Shown: one piece after another, positions 16,069 through 24,571 of the stretch | Layout: the number at the start of each line of letters is the position of its first letter | Position numbering within the stretch: position 1 is the stretch's first letter | From: Alphaproteobacteria bacterium | GTDB lineage: Bacteria > Pseudomonadota > Alphaproteobacteria > JAUXUR01 | DNA: 45,276 nt | Direction: 5' to 3' | Assembly: GCA_030696155.1 (NCBI GenBank) | Contig: JAUYSY010000106.1 | Location: 1 to 45,276, forward strand | Notes under the pieces: generated by a model | Seen by the model: only the letters and a program-made list of their open reading frames with translations | What the model was told of the DNA's origin: nothing | Database searches by the model: none | Program-made: the position numbers and the translations under genes

Positions 16069-17004
16069 ATGAGTGTTATTTCAGGTGAACTTATTAAACA
16101 ATTACGTGAATCATCAGGCGCTGGTATTCTTGATTGCAAAAAAGCATTGACTGAATCCCAAGGTGATATGGAAGCGGCAACTGATTGGTTGCGCAAAAAA
16201 GGTTTGGCATCAGCTGCTAAAAAAGCGAGCCGTGTTGCTGCAGAAGGTCTTGTTGGCGTTTATACAAAAGACAATAAAGGTTACCTTCTTGAAATCAATT
16301 CCGAAACAGATTTTGTTGCACGTAACGAACAATTCCAAAAATTTGTATCAAGTCTTTTAACACTAGCTTACGAAAAAAGCATTACAAATATTGATGCGCT
16401 TAAAGAACTTACTTTTCCAGGCACAAGCCATAATGTTGCAGAAGAACTTTCACGTAATGTTGCAACCATTGGTGAAAACCTTTCCTTACGTCGCATTCAA
16501 ATACTTTCAGTCCCACAAGGTGTCGTTGCAGGTTATGTACATAACGCTGTTGTCCCTGGTCTAGGCAAAATTGGAACACTTGTTGCGCTTGAATCAACAG
16601 GTAACACTGAAAAATTAGCTGCGTTAGGCAAATCGCTTGCAATGCATGTAGCAGCAGCAACGCCAAAATCTTTGCAAGTTTCTGACTTGCCACAAGATGT
16701 TGTTGCACGCGAAAAAGATGTCTTAATGGAACAAATTAAAGACAGCGGCAAACCACAAGAAATCATCGATAAAATGATTGATGGTAAATTACGTAAATTC
16801 TATCAAGATGTTGTTTTTCTTGAACAAACTTACGTTATTGATGGCGAAACACGTATTAGTGATCTTCTTAAAAAATCTGAAAAAGATGTAGGCGCACCTG
16901 TGAAACTTACTGCTTTTGATCGTTTCATGCTTGGCGAAGGTATTGAAAAGGTTCAATCCGACTTCAGTGCTGAAGTTGCAGCACAAGCAGGCCTTTCTAA
17001 ATAG
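16069..17004 (+). CDS. tsf: Translation elongation factor Ts
   Basis: The 311-residue protein is the guanine-nucleotide exchange factor for EF-Tu. It shows the N-terminal UBA-like domain (IKQLRESSGAGILDCKKALT), the motif EAATDWLRKKGLASAAKKA and the core signature GYLLEINSETDFVARNEQF, which inserts at the EF-Tu nucleotide site. The second dimerisation repeat region contains MHVAAATPKSLQVSDLP. The ATG has AGGCAG five bases upstream. The length is normal for alphaproteobacteria. It sits between the rpsB terminator and pyrH and may have its own promoter in the 49 bases after the terminator. Confidence 0.98.
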   Translation: MSVISGELIKQLRESSGAGILDCKKALTESQGDMEAATDWLRKKGLASAAKKASRVAAEGLVGVYTKDNKGYLLEINSETDFVARNEQFQKFVSSLLTLAYEKSITNIDALKELTFPGTSHNVAEELSRNVATIGENLSLRRIQILSVPQGVVAGYVHNAVVPGLGKIGTLVALESTGNTEKLAALGKSLAMHVAAATPKSLQVSDLPQDVVAREKDVLMEQIKDSGKPQEIIDKMIDGKLRKFYQDVVFLEQTYVIDGETRISDLLKKSEKDVGAPVKLTAFDRFMLGEGIEKVQSDFSAEVAAQAGLSK

Positions 17005-17007
17005 AAA

Positions 17008-17062
17008 ACTCTATCCTGGGCGTTTGTTTCGATGAACGTCCATAAAACAATAATCATAGAGT
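17008..17062 (+). promoter_or_regulatory. Nested inverted repeat in the pyrH leader
   Basis: ACTCTAT (17008-17014) pairs with ATAGAGT (17056-17062), enclosing GGGCGTT (17018-17024) paired with AACGTCC (17035-17041, one wobble pair). The outer 3' strand contains the only purine-rich stretch (AGAG) ahead of the pyrH ATG at 17069. Folding would hide it and could lower pyrH translation or partly terminate tsf transcription. There is no T-run. Confidence 0.4.
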
Positions 17063-17068
17063 ATAAAA

Positions 17069-17821
17069 ATGACTTCCCGCCCTTATTATAAACGTGTTCT
17101 GCTAAAATTATCTGGTGAAGCTTTATTAGGTAACCGTGATTATGGTATTGATCCTGATATTGTCTCACGTATTGCCCAAGAAGTATCGCACGTCCTTTCC
17201 ATGGGTGTTGAATTATGCATCGTTGTGGGTGGTGGTAATATCTTCAGGGGCGTTGCTGGCGCTTCAAAAGGTATGGATCGGGTTACAGCTGATTATATGG
17301 GCATGCTTGCAACCGTTATTAACGGCCTTGCGCTTCAAACAGCTTTAGGCGCTGTTGGGGTTGATGCACGTGTTCAATCAGCGATTCCTATGGAAATGAT
17401 TTGCGAAACTTATGTGAGACGCCGCGCACTCGATCATCTAGCCAAAAATCGCGTTGTTATTTTTACAGCAGGTAGCGGCAATCCCTTTTTTACAACAGAT
17501 ACGCCAGCTGCCTTACGTGCTTCTGAAATGAGCTGCAATGCACTTTTAAAGGCTACTAAAGTTGATGGTGTTTATGATAAAGACCCTGCAATTCATACTG
17601 ATGCAGTTCGCTACGATAAATTAAGTTATCTTGATGTTTTATCACGTGACTTGCGCGTGATGGATGCATCTGCTATTTCATTAGCTAGAGAAAATAATAT
17701 TCCCATCGTGGTTTTTTCAATTCAAACCCATGGTGCCTTTGCCGAAATTGTTCAGGGCAAAGGAAAATTTACACTTATTTCTGAGGAGAAAGACGAAAAT
17801 GGTCGCTTTAGTCCTAACTGA
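17069..17821 (+). CDS. pyrH: Uridylate kinase (UMP kinase)
   Basis: The 250-residue protein phosphorylates UMP to UDP in pyrimidine nucleotide synthesis. Amino-acid-kinase-family landmarks are present: [66 protein letters not shown] and [10 protein letters not shown]. Bacterial UMP kinases are hexamers regulated by GTP and UTP. The start follows a hairpin that may hide its weak ribosome site. Its last 23 bases overlap the start of frr, so the two are translationally coupled in the conserved order tsf-pyrH-frr. Confidence 0.98.
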   Translation: MTSRPYYKRVLLKLSGEALLGNRDYGIDPDIVSRIAQEVSHVLSMGVELCIVVGGGNIFRGVAGASKGMDRVTADYMGMLATVINGLALQTALGAVGVDARVQSAIPMEMICETYVRRRALDHLAKNRVVIFTAGSGNPFFTTDTPAALRASEMSCNALLKATKVDGVYDKDPAIHTDAVRYDKLSYLDVLSRDLRVMDASAISLARENNIPIVVFSIQTHGAFAEIVQGKGKFTLISEEKDENGRFSPN

Positions 17822-18356
17822 CCTTGAAAAAAGGATGAAATCTGGCATCGAGTCCCTGAAAAAAGAATTTACAGGACTTCGCGCTGGTAGAGCATCCGCC
17901 AGTATGTTAGATCCTATTATGGTTGATGCCTATGGATCAATGATGCCACTCGCCCAAGTTGGCACCGTGACAACACCTGAACCACGCTTAATCTCAGTTC
18001 AAGTCTGGGACAAAGGCATGTCTAAAGCTGTTGAAAAAGCGATTCGTGAATCAGGTCTTGGCTTGAATCCCATTGGTGAAGGCCAAATTATTCGCGTGCC
18101 CTTACCAGAATTAAGTGAAGAGCGTCGTAAAGAACTTTCAAAAGTTGCGTCCAAATATGCTGAAGCTGCGCGCATCGCGATACGTAATGTTCGACGCGAT
18201 GGCATGGAAACGCTTAAGAAGATGGAAAAAGACGGCGATATTTCGGAAGATGAACATAAAAAAACATCCGTCGACATTCAAAAATTAACGGATAAATTTA
18301 TTGAACAAGTCGATGTCGCATTGGTCGCCAAAGAAAAAGAAATTATGCAGGTTTAG
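17799..18356 (+). CDS. frr: Ribosome recycling factor
   Basis: The 185-residue protein splits post-termination ribosomes together with EF-G. I place the start at the ATG at 17799, preceded by GAGGAG, which gives [20 protein letters not shown] and the standard family length. A frame reaching back to 17730 would add 23 residues inside pyrH with no support. Family landmarks are [40 protein letters not shown] and [20 protein letters not shown]. It overlaps pyrH by 23 bases and is followed by a 327-bp repeat-bearing gap before uppS, so the usual frr-uppS link has been widened by repeats. Confidence 0.98.
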   Translation: MVALVLTDLEKRMKSGIESLKKEFTGLRAGRASASMLDPIMVDAYGSMMPLAQVGTVTTPEPRLISVQVWDKGMSKAVEKAIRESGLGLNPIGEGQIIRVPLPELSEERRKELSKVASKYAEAARIAIRNVRRDGMETLKKMEKDGDISEDEHKKTSVDIQKLTDKFIEQVDVALVAKEKEIMQV

Positions 18357-18408
18357 TATTATAGCGTGAACTCTGAATTCGGATTATTAAAAACGAATTG
18401 ATTAGTTG

Positions 18409-18588
18409 TTGCGAGCGACCCAAATTTTTAAAAGGGCCGCGTGGCAATCACCCTTCCGCCGTCATTGCGAGCAGCGGAGCTGCGTGGCAATCTTCTTGAA
18501 AGATTGAGATCGCCACACCCCTCCCCCCAAAAAAAAATGGACGGGGGTTCGCGATGACGATGTAGGGAGAACGGGGTTCGCGATGACG
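18409..18588. repeat. REP-like palindromic repeat cluster between frr and uppS
   Basis: Two related units are visible: TTGCGAGCGACC to GCGTGGCAATC (18409-18449), and GTCATTGCGAGC, GCGTGGCAATC, GATTGAGATCGCCACA and TTCGCGATGACG (18461-18588, the last motif twice). GTCATTGCGAGC pairs with the terminal GCGATGAC and GTGGCAATC with GATTG-CGCCAC, making long hairpins. This is a widespread bacterial REP-type sequence, well known in Rickettsia-like and other proteobacterial genomes. It fills most of the 327-bp gap (18357-18683); the rest shows nothing more. Confidence 0.75.
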
Positions 18589-18683
18589 AACCTTCTTAAT
18601 TTTTACCATCTATAATGCTGAGCTCACATTACAGATTTAAAAAAAGACACGAATACATAAAACCATCAAGAAAAATAGTATTA

Positions 18684-19403
18684 ATGACGACTGACACGCA
18701 ACATTTAAAAGCCTTTCCAAAACACATTGCCATCATCATGGATGGGAATAGACGATGGGCACGCGAAAAATTATTACCAAGCATCGCAGGCCATCGAAAA
18801 GGCGCTGAAACGCTTCGAAAAATTGTAGAACATGCGGGACAAATAGGTCTAAAATATTTAACCGTTTACGCTTTTTCTTCCGAAAATTGGGATCGGCCAA
18901 TTTATGAAGTAACGGGCGTCATGGCCTTACTCAAAACTTACCTTAAAAAAGAAGTGCCTTATTTACACAAAAACAATGTGAAGCTTAAATTTTTAGGCGA
19001 ACGTTCAAAATTATCACCAAATATTCTTACTTTAATGGACGACGCTGAAAAACTTACTGAAAACAATACGGGTCTGGTTTTTTGTCCTGCCCTTAATTAC
19101 GGATCTTTAGAAGAGCTCGCCATTGCTGTTCGCACCATTGGCCATAAAATTATTGAAAACAAGCTGGATCCTTCTTCCATATCCCAAGAATTAATCACAC
19201 AGCATCTTTTCACAGGCAACATGCCGAATCCAGATTTATTGATTCGAACAGGCGGCGAAAAACGCCTTAGCAACTTTCTTTTATTACAACTAGCCTATGC
19301 AGAATTTGTTTTTAGTGATATTTATTGGCCAGACTATACAATCGATGAGTTAAACAACGCTATACAAGAGTATCAAAAACGTGAGCGCCGCTTTGGAACA
19401 TAA
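18684..19403 (+). CDS. uppS: Undecaprenyl diphosphate synthase
   Basis: The cis-prenyltransferase makes the C55 lipid carrier for peptidoglycan and other envelope glycans from FPP and IPP. Motifs are FPKHIAIIMDGNRRWA (catalytic D20), GHRKGAETLRKIVEHA, YAFSSENWDRP, RTGGEKRLSNFLL and YAEFVFSDIYWPDYT. From the ATG at 18684 it has 239 residues, the usual length. The open frame extends to an ATG at 18615, but those 23 residues resemble no family member. The ribosome site is weak. The GTG of cdsA lies inside its last 23 bases, so the two are coupled. Confidence 0.96.
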   Translation: MTTDTQHLKAFPKHIAIIMDGNRRWAREKLLPSIAGHRKGAETLRKIVEHAGQIGLKYLTVYAFSSENWDRPIYEVTGVMALLKTYLKKEVPYLHKNNVKLKFLGERSKLSPNILTLMDDAEKLTENNTGLVFCPALNYGSLEELAIAVRTIGHKIIENKLDPSSISQELITQHLFTGNMPNPDLLIRTGGEKRLSNFLLLQLAYAEFVFSDIYWPDYTIDELNNAIQEYQKRERRFGT

Positions 19404-20247
19404 AAACAAACAAAAATTTTGGGAATCCCTATTTTTACGCATTCTTTCAGTCCTCGTATTACTGCCTATAGCGCTCGGTGCTATGTGGTATGGATCACCC
19501 TATTTTGAGGCCTTAGTCTCGATCATCGTCGTATTTACGTGCTTTGAATGGGTTGGTCTTATTTGCAACAAACAGCAATTGCGACCCGATCTATTAAATA
19601 GATTAACGTTCTTATTTTTAATCACCCTTGTAGGTCTTATCTTCTTTTTAGCTATTGGCAATTACATGCTTGCAGGCCTTACGTTCCTTAGTACTTTTGC
19701 TTCCACCTATATCGTCAAACGAAAAATACCTGGTAATGTCTATCGTTGGTGGTTTTATGGTTTTTTTGTTTTAGGGCTCCCTTATATTTCTATTTTATGG
19801 CTAAGATCTTTACCCGGATTGGGGCGCGAGCTTATTTTCTTTCTATTTATCATTACCTGGGTCACCGATAGTCTTGCTTTTTTTGCTGGCAATGTTTTCA
19901 AAGGCCCCAAACTTGCACCTAAAATTAGCCCCAATAAAACTTGGTCTGGTTCCATCGCAGGACTTCTAGGTGCTGCGCTCATTGGTGGACTTGCACCACT
20001 CACTTTAGGATCTGCAACTTTCGCTTCTTTTTCACCAAAACTAATCTTGATAGCCATGCTGATTTCAATTGCCGTTCAAATTGGAGACCTTTTAGAATCC
20101 TGGGCAAAACGTCTTTTTGGCGTTAAAGATAGTTCAAATCTTATTCCAGGACATGGTGGTTTTTTAGATCGTCTTGATGGATTATTCCTTTCAACACCCC
20201 TTTTAGCGCTGATCATCTATTTCTTTAAAGAGGTTTTTACATTTTAA
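19381..20247 (+). CDS. cdsA: Phosphatidate cytidylyltransferase
   Basis: This integral membrane enzyme (288 residues, about eight hydrophobic helices) makes CDP-diacylglycerol for phospholipid synthesis. The C-terminal family signature is complete: SPNKTWSGSIAGLLGA, then ESWAKRLFGVKDSSNLIPGH and GGFLDRLDGL. The start is a GTG 23 bases inside uppS. An upstream ATG does not exist in frame, and the N-terminus MSAALEHKNKQKFWESLF is a short cytosolic lead before the first helix. Its stop shares one base with the dxr start (TAATG), so dxr is translationally coupled. Confidence 0.97.
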   Translation: MSAALEHKNKQKFWESLFLRILSVLVLLPIALGAMWYGSPYFEALVSIIVVFTCFEWVGLICNKQQLRPDLLNRLTFLFLITLVGLIFFLAIGNYMLAGLTFLSTFASTYIVKRKIPGNVYRWWFYGFFVLGLPYISILWLRSLPGLGRELIFFLFIITWVTDSLAFFAGNVFKGPKLAPKISPNKTWSGSIAGLLGAALIGGLAPLTLGSATFASFSPKLILIAMLISIAVQIGDLLESWAKRLFGVKDSSNLIPGHGGFLDRLDGLFLSTPLLALIIYFFKEVFTF

Positions 20248-21413
20248 TGAAACACCAAACACTTACAATTTTAGGCTCCACAGGATCCATTGGCACGAAT
20301 ACCCTTGATGTCGTACGAGCACACTCAGATAAATTTTCGGTGAAAGTCCTTGTTGCACAAAAAAACGTTCAAAAACTTATTGCACAAGCCAACGAATTTA
20401 ATCCAGAACTCATTGTTATCGCTGATGATTCTTATTATCAAGAACTCAAAAACAATCTCAACAATTCCAAAATTGAAATTCTTGCAGGGGATGACGCCGT
20501 CATTCATGCAGCACAAGTTAAAACAGATATTGTTATGTCAGCCATTACAGGCGCGAATAGTTTACGCCCTACCATGGCTGCAATTGTTCGCGGTGCCAAA
20601 GTAGCTATTGCAAATAAAGAAGCTTTAGTGTGCGCTGGTCCGCTTATCATGGCAGCAGTTCAAAAAAATAAAGCAATTCTCATTCCCGTTGATTCTGAAC
20701 ATAGCGCCCTTTTTCAATTGTTTAACCATCATGAAAAGGAATTTATCGATAAAGTCATCATAACGGCTTCAGGAGGTCCTTTTCGTACCTTTACACGAGA
20801 CCAAATGCAGCACGTCACGCCTCAGCAAGCTATTAAACATCCAAATTGGTCCATGGGCGTTAAGATTTCAGTTGATTCAGCAACACTCATGAATAAAGGC
20901 CTAGAGCTTATTGAAGCTGCTCATCTTTTTGATCTTAACCCTAACCAACTTGACGTTTTAGTTCATCCACAATCTATTGTACACGGCATTGTTCGTTTTA
21001 AAGATGGATCCCATATTCTGCAATTTGCGCAACCTGATATGCGCATCCCCATTGCCTATAGTCTAGCTTTTCCTAAACGTTTAACCCCTCCCCTTGATCT
21101 CAAACAACCATTATCTCTTTTATCAGATCTTACATTTGAAAAACCGGATTATAAACGTTTTCCTATGTTGAAAACAGCAATAGATGCCATGAAATCTGGA
21201 CTTAATGCACCCACTTTACTCAATGCCGCCAATGAAATTGCCGTCAATGCGTTCATTGAAGGTAAAATTTCCTTTTTGAAAATGCACGATTTAATTGTAA
21301 ATGTACTTGAATATATGCCCCAAAGACCATTACACTTAATAGAGGATGTGTTAGAAGAAGATCAAAAAACGCGAAGAACATGTCTGGATCTTCTCAAAAA
21401 ACATGCTGCTTAA
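20247..21413 (+). CDS. dxr: 1-deoxy-D-xylulose 5-phosphate reductoisomerase
   Basis: The 388-residue enzyme catalyses the committed step of the MEP isoprenoid pathway, using NADPH and a divalent metal. Seen are the NADPH-binding start LTILGSTGSIGTNTLDVV, the substrate and metal motifs ANKEALVCAG and PVDSEHSALFQ, the flexible loop region ITASGGPFRTF, and NWSMGVKISVDSATLMNKGLE. It feeds isoprenoid precursors to uppS two genes upstream. The start overlaps the cdsA stop by one base. A 183-bp gap holding a 105-bp repeat separates it from rseP, which is often adjacent in relatives. Confidence 0.98.
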   Translation: MKHQTLTILGSTGSIGTNTLDVVRAHSDKFSVKVLVAQKNVQKLIAQANEFNPELIVIADDSYYQELKNNLNNSKIEILAGDDAVIHAAQVKTDIVMSAITGANSLRPTMAAIVRGAKVAIANKEALVCAGPLIMAAVQKNKAILIPVDSEHSALFQLFNHHEKEFIDKVIITASGGPFRTFTRDQMQHVTPQQAIKHPNWSMGVKISVDSATLMNKGLELIEAAHLFDLNPNQLDVLVHPQSIVHGIVRFKDGSHILQFAQPDMRIPIAYSLAFPKRLTPPLDLKQPLSLLSDLTFEKPDYKRFPMLKTAIDAMKSGLNAPTLLNAANEIAVNAFIEGKISFLKMHDLIVNVLEYMPQRPLHLIEDVLEEDQKTRRTCLDLLKKHAA

Positions 21414-21423
21414 TAAAATACCC

Positions 21424-21528
21424 ATCCTATGGACAAATTCGTTGTCAGGTCTGCGCATTCCAGTACTCATGTACTATAGTACATTCCGTGCCGGTTCTCG
21501 CCCTTTCTAGACTTTGCCACATAATCTG
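21424..21528 (+). repeat. 105-bp interspersed repeat, copy 1
   Basis: This stretch matches the reverse complement of 28278-28382 over the same 105-base length without obvious gaps. Shared pieces are ATCCTATGG, TTGTCGTCAGGTC-like, GTACTCATGTACT, CCGGTTCTCG and ATAATCTG. An inner palindrome reads GTACTCATGTACTATAGTAC. It lies in the dxr-rseP gap. The open frame across it (21380-21613) is not a gene. Confidence 0.75.
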
Positions 21529-21596
21529 GATAGTTAGAAACTTAGCATCGATAAAACACCCTATAATTAACACCGAATTAGGTAAAGTAGGACAAA

Positions 21597-22721
21597 ATGG
21601 CCATTTTAATTAACATCTTAGCATTTGTTGTTATATTTTCTATCGTTGTTTTTGTCCATGAACTTGGTCATTTCCTTATTGCACGATGGAACGGTGTCAG
21701 GGTTGAAGTCTTTGCCATTGGTTTTGGACCAGAATTATTTGGCTATAGCAGTTCAACTGGCACAAGATGGAAAGTTTGCGCAATTCCTTTAGGCGGCTAT
21801 GTCAAAATGTATGGCGACGCCGATGCAACAAGCGCAAGACCAAAAGCAAAGTTAAGCGATGAGGAAAAGAAAAATTGGTCATTATCAATTTTTTCGAAAA
21901 GTGCAGGCCAACGCGCAATTATTGCGCTTGGTGGTCCGATAGGCAATTTTATTTTTGCGGTTCTTGTCTTTTTTGCATTATTTGAAATTTATGGCAAACC
22001 AACACCTTTGCCTATACTTGGTAGCATCACAACAGACAGTGCTGCCGAAAAAGCTGGCCTTAAAATTGGTGACCATGTTCTTGAATTTAATGGTATTCCC
22101 CTTGATTCTTTTGAACAATTATCACAACAAATTAAACTTAATCCAGCCAAAGATATTAAATTAAAACTCAAAAGAAATAATGAAGAAATTGAAATTATTG
22201 CAACACCTGAAACACACGAAACAAAAGATCTTGCAGGTACTATTTTAAAAACAGGCATATTAGGCGTTCGACCTGGCGCTGAACAAAAATGGACAAAACT
22301 TGGCCCCATTGATGCTGTGACTGAATCCGTAAAACAGACTTGGTTTGCAGCGACTGGAACGATAGAAGCATTAGGACAGATGATTACAGGCAAAAGAAGC
22401 GCTGATGAATTAGGCGGTCCCATCCGTATTTTTCAAATGACAGGACAAGCAGCCCAAGTTGGTATCGCTTCGCTTATCTCTTTCATGGCCATGCTATCCA
22501 TAGGTCTTGGCGTTATCAATTTATTCCCTATTCCCGCACTCGATGGTGGACAAGTATTATTTTGTGCTGTTGAAGGCATACGTGGCAAACCACTCAATGA
22601 AAAAGCGCAAAACTATGTAACCATTTTTGGTGTGCTTATTGTGCTCGCTTTAATGATCTTTTCATTTTGGAATGATTTAAAGCATATTAAAGCATTTGAA
22701 TGGGTTAGTTCACTGTTTTAA
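21597..22721 (+). CDS. rseP: RIP zinc metalloprotease RseP/MmpA (site-2 protease family)
   Basis: The 374-residue inner-membrane protease has the zinc motif FVHELGHFLIAR (H21, E22, H25) in its first helix and the second metal-ligand motif NLFPIPALDGGQVLF near residue 310-325. Between them is one PDZ domain (about 125-205; GLKIGDHVLEFNGIPL). RseP in E. coli clips anti-sigma factor RseA, and the Caulobacter homologue MmpA degrades PodJ. AGGA precedes the ATG. In most alphaproteobacteria bamA and lpx genes follow; here ybjQ follows instead, so the cluster is broken at this point. Confidence 0.96.
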   Translation: MAILINILAFVVIFSIVVFVHELGHFLIARWNGVRVEVFAIGFGPELFGYSSSTGTRWKVCAIPLGGYVKMYGDADATSARPKAKLSDEEKKNWSLSIFSKSAGQRAIIALGGPIGNFIFAVLVFFALFEIYGKPTPLPILGSITTDSAAEKAGLKIGDHVLEFNGIPLDSFEQLSQQIKLNPAKDIKLKLKRNNEEIEIIATPETHETKDLAGTILKTGILGVRPGAEQKWTKLGPIDAVTESVKQTWFAATGTIEALGQMITGKRSADELGGPIRIFQMTGQAAQVGIASLISFMAMLSIGLGVINLFPIPALDGGQVLFCAVEGIRGKPLNEKAQNYVTIFGVLIVLALMIFSFWNDLKHIKAFEWVSSLF

Positions 22722-22799
22722 TATGTTTTACTCCGAACTCTCTTGGTAATTAATAAATTTTACCAAAATTGAACATTTTCGGCATAAAGGAAAACATAA

Positions 22800-23120
22800 A
22801 TGATTTTAACCACCCAAGATAACTTTGCTGATTATAAAATCGCCAAGACGCTAGGTATTATTTTTGGAAGTACCGTCCGTACCAGACATCTCGGCACTCA
22901 CTTTATGGCTGGCGTAAAAGAACTTTTTGGTGGAGAGATCTCTGGATACACTGATCTATTGGTATCTGCTCGAGAAGAAGCACTTGAACGATTAATAAAA
23001 TCAGCTAATAACTTAAATGCAGATGGTATTGTAGCAATCCGTTTTTCCACATCATCTATTGCAAGTGGTGCTTCAGAAATTCTTGTTACAGGTACAGCTG
23101 TTAAAATAGAAAAAAACTAA
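22800..23120 (+). CDS. YbjQ/UPF0145 family protein
   Basis: The 106-residue protein matches the YbjQ (DUF74) family: an opening strand near MILTTQDNFADYKIAKTLGI, the helical segment GGEISGYTDLLVSAREEALE, then RLIKSANNLNADGIVAIRF and a terminal strand LVTGTAVKIEK. Family members form pentameric assemblies of unknown role, sometimes listed as putative heavy-metal binding. AAGGAAAA lies upstream of the ATG. It lies after rseP across a 78-base gap with a weak hairpin (TTGGTAA/TTACCAA, 22743-22766), so it may be read from its own promoter. A MITE follows 31 bases after its stop. Confidence 0.9.
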   Translation: MILTTQDNFADYKIAKTLGIIFGSTVRTRHLGTHFMAGVKELFGGEISGYTDLLVSAREEALERLIKSANNLNADGIVAIRFSTSSIASGASEILVTGTAVKIEKN

Positions 23121-23151
23121 ACCGAACCAAATAAAAACAATTATTATATAT

Positions 23152-23294
23152 TAGACTTTTTTAAAACTCACTAATGTGAACGAGTAATAGAAGATTTAAA
23201 ATGGAAGACCCCAGTGTATTCTTCATACATGAGGATCTGAGTACCGAAACGATGCATCAATCGAACACATTAGTAGAGTTTCGAAAGAAGTCTA
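23152..23294 (+). mobile_element. TA-flanked MITE, copy 2
   Basis: Same element and orientation as 1120-1264. The right terminal repeat is intact (GAGTTTCGAAAGAAGTC then TA at 23293-23294). The left end has drifted (GACTTTTTTAAAACTC), so the copy looks older than the other two. The core TATTCTTCATACATGAGG and GATCTGAGTACCGAAAC is nearly identical to copy 1. A frame running through it (23201-23437) is not a gene. Confidence 0.85.
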
Positions 23295-23335
23295 ATGTAA
23301 TTTTCTTTCGAAGACTATCTACAACTAAGCAGTTT

Positions 23336-23385
23336 CCCTGGACCAATAAAAGCCCAAAGGGCTCGGATACGGATCCAGGGTCCAG
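23336..23385. repeat. Palindromic repeat of the CTGGACCCTGGATC family, copy 2
   Basis: CCCTGGACC (23336-23344) pairs with GGTCC and CCAGGG at the right end (23374-23384), with an inner AGCCC-AAA-GGGCT hairpin. It closely resembles 24367-24414 and, less so, 13608-13664. Together with the MITE it makes up the notable content of the 463-bp gap 23121-23583. Confidence 0.6.
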
Positions 23386-23583
23386 AAATAATCTCAAATC
23401 ATGCGTTTTTCAACAACGAATCCAGAAACAAGCCTAATGCAATACTAGAAAATGAACAGGCTCCCCATATTTTCTATATATTACTATTGAATTTTTATGT
23501 ATAGTCATTTAACTTTCAATTCAAACAAGATGTACAAGTTGTTTTTACTTAAATTTAAATAACGAAATATTAATGGAGTTCCT

Positions 23584-24336
23584 ATGAAAAGAACAATAGC
23601 ATTACTTCTTTGCGTGTTAACACAACCCCTACACGCTGAAAACTTCTTAGAGCAAAAGATCGACGCCTATATCGCACAAGCACAAGCAGATGCATCCGTG
23701 AAACCTCACTGGGATCTATTAAAACAAAATAATTACGTTGAACATACTGGACCTGATGCCGAATACAGAACTCGATATGTTGACCTTCAAGGTATTATCG
23801 AATCAGCTTTAGCCGATGAAAAAAATATCAATGTAACAGCTATTATTCATACAGCGACACCTCCAACACCTTTGCGCGCGGCTGACGGAGAAATAACACC
23901 TGGATTATTATCCCCTGAAGTTGCTGCTGATCCAAAACTTATTGCAACAGTAACAAAGCGATGCAACATTCTTCGTCGTTATTTAGCGAGTGGAAAAAAA
24001 CTATATGCTGCTTATCCAAAAGACAAATTATCTGAGCCTATTCCTGGTATAGAAATATATAATAACCTTTGTGCAACAAATGAAAACCTCATTGACAAAC
24101 CATTTGAAGGTGGTTTTGCAAAAAGTGACTTAACTGGCGCTACTTATTTTATCCAGATCCCTGAAGAAAATGAACCTATAGTCTTTTCGATCATGGCATT
24201 ACAAGCAAGTGATGCACAACCAGAAGCCAAATGGGCCATGTGGTATGGACCATTAAGCAACGCTAATGTAAATGTACGTGCAGAACAAATCCAAACTTTT
24301 CTAAAAGAAAAAAAGATTGAACTTGATTTAAACTAA
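23584..24336 (+). CDS. Predicted exported protein, function unknown
   Basis: This 250-residue protein begins with a short Sec signal peptide (MKRTIALLLCVLTQPLHA-EN). The mature part has two cysteines (TKRCNILRRYL and YNNLCATNEN) that could form a disulfide. It ends in a compact domain with FIQIPEENEPIVFSIMALQA, WAMWYGPLSNANVNVRAEQI and a terminal helix. I do not recognise the family. GGAG lies seven bases before the ATG. Its codon use is closer to the housekeeping genes than to the very AT-rich exported proteins elsewhere in the window, so it may be an older resident. It is flanked by two CTGGACCC-type hairpins. Confidence 0.7.
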   Translation: MKRTIALLLCVLTQPLHAENFLEQKIDAYIAQAQADASVKPHWDLLKQNNYVEHTGPDAEYRTRYVDLQGIIESALADEKNINVTAIIHTATPPTPLRAADGEITPGLLSPEVAADPKLIATVTKRCNILRRYLASGKKLYAAYPKDKLSEPIPGIEIYNNLCATNENLIDKPFEGGFAKSDLTGATYFIQIPEENEPIVFSIMALQASDAQPEAKWAMWYGPLSNANVNVRAEQIQTFLKEKKIELDLN

Positions 24337-24366
24337 AAAAATAAGACTATTTTGTATTCCGTTGTT

Positions 24367-24414
24367 ACCCTGGACTCGTTGAAACGAAGCTTCATACGTA
24401 GATCCAGGGTCCAG
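24367..24414. repeat. Palindromic repeat of the CTGGACCCTGGATC family, copy 3
   Basis: ACCCTGGACTC at the left pairs with GATCCAGGGTCCAG (24401-24414), with an inner GTTGAAACGAAGCTTC-type arm. It follows the exported protein gene by 30 bases and may act as its transcription stop. Confidence 0.6.
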
Positions 24415-24571
24415 ATTAAAATAAATACTCGTAAAACACGACTTTATTATTTAAAAATTTCTAATGTAATATTCGAAGTATTAATGCTCGCTGTAGCTTG
24501 AAACCATATTTGGTCGAGTCACCCAGGGCATTTCAGCCCCAAGTACTTACAAAAAATATACCACCTACATA

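Noticed and set aside
17730-17798. N-terminal extension of frr
   Set aside because: The added residues lie inside pyrH and the protein would exceed the standard 185-residue length; GAGGAG supports 17799.
21380-21613. Open frame of 77 codons between dxr and rseP
   Set aside because: It starts inside dxr in another frame, lies mainly in the 105-bp repeat and ends inside rseP.
23201-23437. Open frame of 78 codons inside MITE copy 2
   Set aside because: It runs through the MITE terminal repeat and the following palindrome, has no ribosome site and does not continue in the other MITE copies.
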